Notes under the pieces: generated by a model | The model's database searches: none | What the model was told of the DNA's origin: nothing | What the model saw: the letters and a program-made list of their open reading frames with translations, nothing else | Position numbers and translations under genes: made by a program | Shown: piece by piece, positions 54,666 through 64,000 of the stretch | Numbering within the stretch: position 1 is the stretch's first letter | Layout of the letters: every line of letters starts with the position of its first letter | Assembly: GCA_958510875.1 (NCBI GenBank) | Contig: OY294067.1 | Coordinates: 108,867,568 to 108,931,567, forward strand | DNA from: Endomychus coccineus | Lineage: Eukaryota > Arthropoda > Insecta > Coleoptera > Endomychidae | Length of the DNA: 64,000 nucleotides | Direction of reading: 5' to 3'

Positions 54666-55225
54666 GATGATAATAACTAAGTAGATCCACATCAGCTGCT
54701 TAAGTCCCAAACCCCACTTCTTACCCCTTGCTTACACTGCCAAAAGGTTATCAGAGCATTTTGGCACCTAGTCTCCAGTTGCTTATGAAAGAAGTTTCTT
54801 ATCCTGGATGTATTACCACCTATCATCATTTTCTCCAGAGGCTTGATCTTGTATCTTCTGAAGAAGATGATATTGACTGTTTTCTCCGGCTGAAAAGAGA
54901 GTTTGTTCTCTCTTACCCAGACTTCTGTAATAATCCAGGCTTGTTGAACAACCTACCCTCGTAGGGTCCTCTGGAGAGTATGTCGATATTATTCGAATAA
55001 CTTACCTACCGAGATGAGATGTATCTGCGAATAATTTTCCCAATTCAGGGCATATCATAATTCTCGCCATTGTAATATTTCTATAATTGTCAATGTGTTA
55101 GTTAAGAATGACTTCGTGACTATATCGTATTCTTTGTGTAGAAAATGATTAAACTCATAATATTCATCAAATACAGCTCCAATCAATGTTGAATGATAGT
55201 TTGAATATTTTCAATCTTGTTTCAG
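54666..55225. other. Perilipin intron; unassigned frame
   Basis: The frame 54728-54964 (SYPGCITTYHHFLQRLDLVS) is open but not recognised. The 3' end gives the acceptor of the next exon (cttgtttcag). Confidence 0.3.
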
Positions 55226-55359
55226 TGTCGCCATCTAAGAATTCATCAGTTAGACCTCATTTCCGATTACAAAACTTGGAATCCTACAATCGTATAGCCA
55301 ATATACCTATAGTGAATAGAGGCTTCATCTATGCGGAAGACGTTTATAGAAAAGTCAAG
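55226..55359 (+). CDS. Lsd-1: Perilipin exon: start of PAT domain
   Basis: Perilipins coat lipid droplets and control lipase access to stored triglyceride; in insects they act mainly in fat body. The acceptor cttgtttcag is followed by two bases completing a split codon and 44 codons to AAG|GTAAGA (phase 0). The peptide has the PAT-domain opening: HFRLQNLESYNRIANIPIVN then RGFIYAEDVYRKVK. L-E-x-x-N-R-I-x-x-I-P-x-V and Y-x-K-V-K are conserved in insect perilipins. Assignment to the Lsd-1/Plin1 type rather than Lsd-2 is from memory of the conserved blocks and is less certain than the family. It is separated from the next exon by 4.1 kb. Confidence 0.85.
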
Positions 55360-58300
55360 GTAAGATCTTCATCTATTTTATAAGTAGCAGTCATCCAATA
55401 ATCATAAATATATTATATAAATACAAGTATGTAAAAATTTAAAAGAAAAGAGTCTATACTCTTTCTGAGGTAGAGTAATCAGTAGTCAAATGCATGTAAA
55501 AAGATGTAATATATCAGTTTCACAATATCGTCGCTGTTAATGCAATATAATCTTATCCCAAAATTATCAGTTTTTCAGCTAAAGACTTGGATAATGTCTC
55601 TTCATGTCATAATACCACAAATATTTTGGCTAGAGCAATTAGACATATTCCAAATGCCAGACACAAACGTTATTCATTTAAAAATAATTATATTATTATC
55701 TGTTGAATACTTTCTATGCCCTTATGGTTTTGTAGTAAAGGGCACAAGATAAATACTTCAAGCAATATTCGAAGCAAGATCTACTTGATGATTCGAGTTG
55801 AAAAGTCAATAGGTGAAAGAGTAAATAACGAGAAAGCTGCGGCCAGACTAAAGCCGCCAATAACTTCATGGTGAATCCTACTCCAATTTAAGAAGAATGA
55901 GGGTAAAATTCCTCAACAAAAGCCCTCAAAGAAGATCACACAATATGACTAAAATGCAATGCTCATCCCCAGAAACCTGTAAGTGGGAAATCTGGACCTG
56001 GCAAGGATTTCAAGGCTCTCAAATAACTGATAACAGCTATACAGTTTACATAAGTATTTTTGGAAAGCGGAATAGATCATTTGAGAAAGGGTTAATTATT
56101 CCAGAAACGCACATCTGAGAAACAAAGCATGTTGTAACGTTTATTTTGAAATACTATGAGCTTGTGATTAATATAGAGTGTACAGACAGCGACATCAGTG
56201 TGTTTAAGTTCGATATATCCGTTATTATAGAAGATATTCGAGAAAATTGTAGACTTCACGTCTTAGAATCATTTTCATTGGTTCAGGTTGTTCCATTTGA
56301 CTAGGGTGCACTAAACATTACTAAATTATCTCAAATGGGACATCCTATATATTGTTATGAATCCAAATCAGTGTCTTCTTTCACATACTCCCAATATATG
56401 TTTTCATATAATAAACTATATGGGTTAATTCAGAAGTTATGCCCAATTGTTTATGAAAATGACTGCGAGTTGAATGGCTTGCAAACTCCAAATAAAACAA
56501 CCTGGCATAGTTTTTTTGGAGACATGACTTTTTGATTGATCGAGTTTGATGACAAATTGCCATTTTTTAAATATTGGCTCAACTGAACAGAAGGCGAGCC
56601 AAAAGTTGAACACAAAATTTTCTCAATTCTTATGAATCACTTATAATTTTATTGTGAAAAGACACTTTATGTGCTTTCATTTTATCACGCGCACCATATA
56701 TCTGAAATCATCAATTTCTGAGGTATATCCAATTTGTTAACAAACAGGGATATTAAATTTTTTATTAACGTTATTAACATTATTAACGTGAAATAATGAC
56801 AGCAAGACAAATTTTAATACAAACACAGTGAAACATAAAGCAATTATTGAGGTAGGTACAGAGCTACATATTAGTTATAACAAATAATTTCTGAATGTTT
56901 TTTCTTATTAAATCGGCAACATCCAAGAAATTAATAATTCTAGGCGTAGAAACTCTTGATGAAGATGAAAGCACAAAAAATATCTCTTCAGTTTTTGAAA
57001 TAAAATACCGGGCTTACAGGTCATTAAACATTGATTTTCATATACAATTTGACGAACTGCCGAAATATTCCATATAATAATGATATGAAACCCTACATTG
57101 CTAGTATGGGGAAGATAAGCTTAATACGTATGATGTTCGGTTCAGCATAGTAATATAGAACAGTATGTAAATTATTTCAAAATGTGAAGTTTACAGATGT
57201 TTAAAATATTTGTGAATAACTTTATTTGATATTTTCTATAATAACGTGTACATAAAATTTCGCCACCCTAATGTTCTGTATACAGAATAATATAATTATA
57301 CGATTCAATGTATTAAAATTTAAAAACAAGTTTGCAAAAAAATGTTTTTATCAAATTTTAATATTGAGGTGATGGCTAAAAAATAAAAAAACTAAGATCC
57401 AGTCGTCAACAAGGGGGCTATTGAAGAGATAACAGGGCAAAGTCAAGGTGGTTCTAAAGATGTCAAGTATCTAGCCTATTTTAGATAGTTGTAGACATGT
57501 TTATGGGATCAAAAAATTTATATAAATATAATAAATACGATAACCATAAAAGATCTTTTCAATGTTTGTTCGGGTTACAAAAATATATTACTAACAGGCA
57601 CATGTAGTTAGAAAAACAGAAGCTCAATAGGAAAAATGTTTTCCCTTATTTAATAAATGAATGTAAACCGTTTCGTTAATACCGTAGCTTCTTCAAACAG
57701 ATATTTTCAAGCGCATCATTTATCAAATTACTTGAAATTGAGCTTTCCAATATTTTTTGACTAAACGAGAAGAAAACTTATAATGTTAGCAGAACATCAT
57801 GTGAGTCAGCGGAGGAATGTTGGGAGAGGAGATAGGCTTGGGAGTTTTTCTTGAAAGTTCGGAGAAGCTATGAATATCTCCTGAAAATTCGTGTTTTTTC
57901 ACATTGAAGTAACAGCAAAATTATGTGTGACACCGACATGTCTAGTCGTTCTTTTGCCAATCAGGAATCGTTCATATGAAAATGACAATCTCTGAATACT
58001 CTTTTGGAAACCAACTCGACATTGATTTTCTATTTAGGAACCTGCCAAGAGCTGATACTTTTTTCTACAATAGGAAATTCTTCAATAACTTAATAACGTT
58101 AATTGTAATTATATTTCCATTTATCTATTTACATGATATTCATTCAGAATTCGGTCTGTTCACTTTCAGCTTTTACGGTAATAAACATTATTATTGTGCG
58201 ATATAATAGAAACAGCCTGTACAGTATATATGACATTCACACATTAACAGTAATGGCAGATGGCATATAATAGCACACATTGTTCGCACACGCGGGTTCT

Positions 58301-59487
58301 CTGCGTTTGTTACTGTGGTTATCAACAATTTTCCGTTGCCGTCATATTCCGGAATAAATTTTTATGACATTCATTTTCTTTCTCAAAACGGCTTCCGGAT
58401 TTGACCCGTTTTTAGACAATACTCGGGGGTAGCCGAAGGTCATTTGTTTTTGGCGGTTCGATTTTCCGTTTCCTAGATATTACGTCAAATGTCTGCCTTT
58501 CAAAAGTTTGTTTTGATAGACTATAGTGTATCAATTCTGATAAAATTTTCTGGACACGTTTCTTTTGCCGGTTTCCAGACCTTACTGAAATTGGCAAGAA
58601 TCGGAAAATGACGAGTATTTTTTTGGACGTGTATATTTTGTGAAAGGGATTAGTTTGGATCGTTCTAGCGTCGAAAAAGTAGAGAAAGTTGGGGAAACCG
58701 AGGCGACAGATCCATAGGTAGTTGAGAGGAGAAAAACTCTCTAGATGCTTTTCTGCTTCGAACATTTTGGGAAAATGAACTATTGAGGCAAAATGTAAAA
58801 CATTCTTTTTTATGTCGAAAAAAAGGGAAGTATCTATTTATTCCCTAGAATATCATTTATTAACAGGAAACATGATTACTTGACGATAATCAACGCCAAA
58901 ACCAGTATATCAGGGCAATTTATAAATGATGATGCTTCTGTACAGCAGAGCTAGTTGAATTAAAGTTTTCGCCATTTCGAATTTTGACACGACACATCAC
59001 CACAACATTTTATCATCGGAAAATCGGAAAACCGAATAATCTGGGACAATCAGTTTTTCGTACATTAAACAGTAGAGTTCGCCATTCCATATAGCTAAAT
59101 TTGCGCTACATGCATCCGTGTTCGTTGCTCAATTCATAGCCGGAAGGGCTTTGATGAATATCTTGAAAAACACTTGGCACAAACATTGGTTATATTAGCA
59201 TAATGAGTCTATATCATTCAAATAAGTAATTTCGGTTGGGACAGTTTAATAAAGTTCATTATAGAAGTAACTTGACAGGTTCAATTCTCTATCACCCTGA
59301 AAACCTGCCATCACATGGCGATCCTGCCAGAAGTTCGTTCCTGAATATTACACTGTTCAATAAAATACCCAATTGATTGAAAATCTTTGCCACGGCAATT
59401 TGCTAGTCATACTTTCCTATATTCCATAAGATCATGCTTGTTTACCATCATTTCTGATTTGAAAATATATTGATGTTCTACTTTCAG
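55360..59487. other. Perilipin intron (4.1 kb)
   Basis: It contains a short copy of the Penelope-associated motif near 57665-57710 (cgttaataccgtagcttctt) and unassigned AT-rich sequence. The frame at 58765-58412 (minus) and a run near 57398-57487 (GAIEEITGQSQGGSKDVKYL) are not recognised. Confidence 0.5.
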
Positions 59488-59673
59488 ACTATGAACAATC
59501 TACTTTGCTGGACTCTGGATCAAGCTGAAGAATCATTGAAGTTAGTAGTAGATACAACTACCCCTGTAGTTGGTTTATTTCAAGGACCCATTTCAGGAAT
59601 AGATAAACTCATTTGTACAAGTTTGGATATCGCTGAAGATACTGTTCCGTCCATCAATTTGCCACCAGAAATG
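59488..59673 (+). CDS. Lsd-1: Perilipin exon: PAT domain, middle
   Basis: Acceptor actttcag, 62 codons in phase 0, donor ATG|GTGAGA. It encodes TMNNLLCWTLDQAEESLKLV, then VVGLFQGPISGIDKLICTSL and DIAEDTVPSINLPPEM. The aromatic segment followed by alternating helix, the P-I-x-x-I-D-x-L-x-C-x-x-L-D-I-x-E spacing and the L-P-P-E-M ending are typical of the insect perilipin PAT domain. Its start joins Y-R-K-V-K of the previous exon in frame. Confidence 0.9.
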
Positions 59674-60069
59674 GTGAGAAATTTTTGAAATATATAATAT
59701 GCGATATTCGTAGATAGATAATCTATTATTATATAATTTTACAATCACTTTCAAATGACTTGATGCAGGTATTACTCTGAGAAAAGTTCATATTCATTGT
59801 AACATTCATGACAATTCTTAGGTAATCCCTTTAACGACCCTCCGAGAATTTCAAAGGGATTGTTGAGTAAAATAAATCTTTTGATCTAAGTTGATTGCTT
59901 GTTTGAACGCTGAACTTCCGTATGCAACTCTTCTCCTACTTCTGCCCCAGGAAAAATACCTAAATGTGTTAGGACATCCATGATTGATAGGTGAAGCTGA
60001 ATGTGAATGATTTGATCTCATGAAATATAACAAAACTCACTACTAGATAACAAACACTGTCTCTCTAGT
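59674..60069. other. Perilipin intron, no feature
   Basis: Nothing supported. Confidence 0.4.
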
Positions 60070-60485
60070 AGAAGGAAGGAACCCGGTGGTCGATGAGATT
60101 ACGATCGTTGGATCGGGGTCAGTAGTTCCTAGGAAACCCCATTTGGCCATTTCGTAGGCCACTCCAATTACATCCACGCCAGAATGCACGAGTACAAACA
60201 CTGGTTGAAGTTGCTTCACTCTGGAAATTTAGTCAGAGCCTCTCTGCATTTCCAGGTTCATTTTCCAGTTTAATTTAGTATCGAGGATAATTCCAAGGTG
60301 CTTCATTGAATCTTTGGAATACAAAATCTCCCCTTACACACGTATATCTGATAGGGGTCCTAGTTTTCATTATCTCGTGAAGAGAACCACTTCGTTCAGC
60401 CACCAATGAGCCCCGATGGCAATGCAGTTCACACAAGGTAGCCACCTGCCTGCCAAGAGCATCTGCCATGCATAGGCTTCAACAT
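60070..60485 (-). pseudogene. LINE reverse-transcriptase fragment (R1/I-like)
   Basis: Minus-strand frames include SMKHLGIILDTKLNWKMNLE, the K-Y-L-G-V-x-L-D-x-K-L-x-W segment that follows the catalytic core in LINE reverse transcriptases, and upstream LHEIMKTRTPI. Stops and shifts. It lies inside the perilipin intron. Confidence 0.6.
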
Positions 60486-60680
60486 AAAACTCAAAATTGC
60501 TCGGCTTGACTATGAAATTGTCTACCACCAGGCACCAGAGGAATGAAAAATACTACTATCTGAGGCACCTTCGTTGCTTGGACTAATATTAATTCACATC
60601 AAAGCATTTTCCCATTTTCAAAACATAATCACAACTCATGATGAATAACTTTTATTTTCCATTATTGAATATGTTTTCAG

Positions 60681-60900
60681 ATTTATTCGAATACCAAGCA
60701 GTACATAACAGAAGTTAGTAGCAGAATAGTGCGTCCTGTTTTGCGAAGAGCAGATTCTGTCAAACACATTGGTAACACGGTACTCTCAAGTAAATACACC
60801 GAGTATGCTGCTGATAGATTGGATGATGCTTTGTATGTAGCTGACGCTTACGTTGATAAGTATTTGCCGCCTGAAAAATACGATGATCCAAATGTTTTGG
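60681..60900 (+). CDS. Lsd-1: Perilipin exon: conserved C-terminal PAT block
   Basis: Acceptor gttttcag, 73 codons plus one base, donor G|GTGAGT (phase 1). It encodes IYSNTKQYITEVSSRIVRPV, LRRADSVKHIGNTVLSSKYT, EYAADRLDDALYVADAYVDK and YLPPEKYDDPNVLG. R-A-D-S-V-x-x-I-G-N and Y-A-A-x-x-x-D-x-A-x-x-V-A-D-x-Y-V-D-K-Y-L are the most conserved blocks of insect perilipins, so this is the firmest identification in the window. The next exon should begin in phase 1 and was not found before 64000, so the gene continues beyond the window or across a large intron. Confidence 0.95.
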
Positions 60901-63179
60901 GTGAGTATTTAATTGAAGTCATCTGTATGTCCTTACTATGTAAGATCACATATAACCAATACTTCCATTTTTCATGTGTTCAATGTTCAATTCAATTTTT
61001 TTGGGACAGAAGTTATCAATTATTCGTTGATCCATAACCCATATTTGTTATTCAAAATGATTCGGTTTACTGTATATATCAATAAGGGCAATACAAACCA
61101 CTGTATTTGCCACATTCCATTAACTCATGGATTGATTCTATAATTGGAAATAAATATAACTCCAGATAAGATAAGAAACCAGAGCTAAGGTTTGAAGTTT
61201 ATTCAATATTCAGATATAAACAATAATAAGATTGTTTGACTATGGTCTGCTCCACTAAGCATTTAATTATAAAAATTCTGATACGTTCATATTATTGTTG
61301 TCTATTTTACAATCGGCAAAGTATGAAAAAATGAAAATTGAGTCAGTTTTGGCAGGTGGCAATTATCAGCATTTTATCTATTTTAATCATCTGTAAAATG
61401 AATATATGAAACCACTAAAATTCAAAACAAACTTCCACATCTTATGTGCAAAGCAATCCTTCGGTCCGCCAACATGAATGACGCAAAAAATGAGGGCATC
61501 TTTGAGATGCCCGTTATAGTTTATTATAGTGGATACATTTAAGTGATCATGTCAATTGTTGCTTAGCCTATTTAGAGTCGATGTAACAACTGAGCGGCAG
61601 TCAAAATATCCATCGGTATCCATCCAATATCCACTGTTCTCAGAACAATTAAAATAAATGGCGCACAAAATGAAAATTTTTAAGCTTAATTTAGATAGGT
61701 ATTTACTAATTGAAATGAGGATGATAGGATCAAAAAAGTATAATGTTTTGCTTATTAATGAAATTAACATATAATTTATTGAAAATGAAAACTAAAAACT
61801 AAATCTCCATAAGAGATAGCAAGGAAAATTAAACTGTTAGAGACGTTGTTACTCTTCCTGTGATAACCTATATTTCTGATCTGCGTTCTATTAACTTTGG
61901 CTACGAAATAAATTTTTATCTTTTTTCTGAAAATTCTATACAAATTCTTCGAAATCTGGCTCCCTGTTCTACAGTTTATCATCTAAATCTTCATTCACTC
62001 GCTGATCAGCGAATTCTTTTACCTCCGATTCGGCTGAATGCAGCTCCTTCACTTTTCCGCTCTTATACAATATCTAGAATTATCGCTGACTGACTCCTTG
62101 ATGTTTCCTAATCTCTCTCCTCCATGGCACTCTTCTAGGGATTTACATTTGAAATCCTACTTTTTTCTTTAACTCTGCCTTTCCTACTAACTTTCAGAGC
62201 TTTTATAGGAGGAAACCCTAGAAACCGGTGTGGAGAGGCGAAATGAATTTTTTTTGTCCCATAAATGTTCATCGGAATTCCACGTTGAGCAAGGAGTTTA
62301 CTATCAACTTCTGCATTGTAGAATGCTTCTAAGTATTATTAACGTATTGCTAGCGGTAATATAAAAATTGTTATACCATTATCCTTAGAAGGTTCAACTC
62401 TCCCATCAAAATATGACTTCCATGATTGTCCATGATCAATAAATTCAGATTATATTCCTAACTACATGTTTTGATTCCGTCGTTATCTAACCAGTATTAA
62501 GATTTGTTAACCCATGAGCTCCAGATGTGGCACCAATCACAGGTGACGATTATTGAATTTTTTCCTCGGGAATATGATCACCGGTGGAAGACATTGTCCA
62601 GCAGTGTTGATCATACAACATAGCGTTACCAAAGTGTCATGCTCTACACTTGTGTAACAGCTATGTCGTTGCAGTATCGTCATGTTTAAAAATTCTTAAT
62701 TGGTTAGATACCGTTAGAAGATATTTTTGTTATTTCCAACACACTTTGGAGATTATTGAAGGAGAGTTGAACTTTATGTTGGTCGAGAGACGAGGCACTC
62801 TATAAACCGCAACCCTCTGGTTACCTGATTCAATGTAGGATGTATTTTGTTAACACTAAATAAGTAAGTATACTCATCCGCCATTCGGTTAACAAGCTTA
62901 ATCTGTCACCCTATTTGGCAATGTTATATTCACGTCATTTTGTTGAATTCGTTATGGGAATACAAAGGTAGATTAACAAAAAAAAGCGTTGGAAATCATA
63001 AATTAGTAAGATCGTAGAACGTGTGTTATATTTATGCAGGGTGTGAGCAGATTTTGGTTTGTTCACTGGTGAGTAGCGCCACCACATATCCGAGCGTAGA
63101 GGGGACAACCTCGATAAAAAGGTTAAATCGGATCGGTAACCCCACTCAATACCGATGCCGTCCCGATATTGGGCTAACA
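60901..63179. other. Perilipin intron; mostly unassigned
   Basis: A plus-strand pyrimidine-rich stretch at 61860-62200 (frame LHSLADQRILLPPIRLNAAP) may be a LINE 3' scrap, but the match is too weak to name. No perilipin exon was recognised. Confidence 0.35.
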
Positions 63180-64000
63180 ACTTAACAGAAGGTAACCTTT
63201 TGTTCCTAGCAGCAGAAGATTACCCTCCCACATTAGCTCCTCGTTGGTTGAGGAGCCCAACAGGCCGCTATGTACATGGACGCTCTGATTGAACGAATGA
63301 ACTTCGGGATGACTTGCTGGACTGCTTCGAGCGCAGTGAGCCGGCCCGTAGGGGATACATGTCGCGGCTGCATGCACAAAGTCGAGACCAAAATCCAGTC
63401 GGCCAGGCAGCAAGCGTCTCCAATTCAGTGTGTGATGGATTTTATTTCTAGCGGCAGGGTTTTCACGCCAAAGATTAGGCGTATAGCCACCACACTACGC
63501 CGCCACCACCACACACTGAAACTCATAGTATTGTAGACCATCAAGCAACATTGTGCGGATAGGATTCGAGCCCTGGGCGTAGTAAGGAGAAATCTGGCAA
63601 AACGGGTTAGACGCATCAGGGAGAATTCCTTGTATCGCGATAGACCGTCTCGCCTTTTTGAATCTCCACCGTCTACAATTTCTACCCCCCCAATTGTGGA
63701 GGAGGTCGAGCAGTTCTGGAAAGGAGTGTACGAGTCACCGCGTCCAATTCACCTAGATACTCCAGCCCTAGCACACTTCAAAATGTTTTGCGCCGAACGT
63801 AATCTTCCGCAAACAGAAGTGTGCGAGGCAGTCATCGAGAACGAGGTCCAACAAGCTCTTGTCGGTACCAAAAACTTTGCTGCTCCCGGCCCTTCTTCCA
63901 CTCACCGCCGTCTGACCAGAGTTTTTGACTTTCGGCTCAAAGAGGAGCGGCAAATTCCAAGCTGGGCTGTCTAGGAGTATACTGTGCTACTTCCAAAGAA
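63180..64000 (+). mobile_element. LINE ORF2 region cut by the window edge
   Basis: One plus frame from 63270 carries a basic region (KVETKIQSARQQ, KIRRIATTLRRHHH), a TAG at 63534-63536, HCADRIRALGVVRRNLAKRV, YRDRPSRLFESPPSTIS, then VEEVEQFWKGVYESP and NFAAPGP ... FRLKEERQIPSWAV. E-E-V-E-x-F-W-x-x-I-Y-E and P-x-W lie just upstream of reverse transcriptase in a LINE group common in insects. A second TAG (63972-63974) interrupts before EYTVLLPK. GC content is higher than the surroundings, as often in younger LINE insertions. Confidence 0.7.

Overview
This is an AT-rich animal nuclear fragment, almost certainly from an insect. The evidence is spliced genes with GT-AG introns and AATAAA signals, an insect-type perilipin gene, and a typical insect set of transposable elements (Jockey-, I- and R1-like LINEs, Penelope, Tc1/mariner, PIF/Harbinger, Crypton, P element, Helentron). 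A beetle is my best guess, from general resemblance only. There is no bacterial operon structure, CRISPR array, rRNA or convincing tRNA. Most of the 64 kb is intronic or intergenic DNA made of decayed mobile elements.

Host genes, left to right. (1) 657-1083 is the 3' terminal exon of a plus-strand gene whose start lies off the left edge; it is two in-frame 58-codon repeats. (2) Gene A, 16943-22397, has three exons with phase-2 introns and encodes about 354 aa: a short N-terminus, a very hydrophobic segment, then a long hydrophilic Pro/Asp/Lys-rich tail. (3) Gene B, 28757-29276 or beyond, has two exons with the same layout and intron phase as A, and an exon-2 product clearly similar to A's. 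(4) A cysteine-rich terminal exon lies on the minus strand at 46738-46941. (5) A perilipin (lipid-droplet coat protein) gene lies on the plus strand. Its exons are 49905-49974 (predicted first coding exon), 55226-55359, 59488-59673 and 60681-60900, all phase-compatible; a possible 5' leader exon ends at 47442, and the gene continues past the right edge.

Mobile and repetitive regions. 1.4-2.45 kb: Helentron-type endonuclease remnant. 3.2-3.9 kb: LINE RNase H remnant. 4.8-5.8 kb: long palindrome. 5.8-7.2 kb: Jockey-like LINE. 7.7-8.0 kb: Harbinger fragment. 8.6-9.0 kb: long inverted repeat. 12.6-13.4 kb: mariner. 15.8-16.1 kb: reverse transcriptase. 18.4-19.8 and 20.25-21.3 kb: a palindrome and a 524-bp tandem duplication, both inside an intron of gene A. 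23.1-24.2 kb: Crypton recombinase with three exons. 24.7-25.3 kb: Jockey and Penelope pieces. 26.2-28.2 kb: inverted-repeat element with an internal minisatellite. 32.5-33.5 kb: I-type LINE end. 36.1-38.6 kb: three-level nest (hairpin MITE inside Harbinger inside LINE). 38.6-39.5 kb: satellite-like array. 39.6-41.0 kb: mariner with TIRs. The perilipin introns then hold LINE, Penelope, P-element and R1-like pieces, with another LINE cut by the right edge.

The most interesting host signal is the A/B gene pair (possibly joined by the gene ending at 1083), a family I do not recognise, lying upstream of perilipin on the same strand. A shared lipid-droplet role is speculation.
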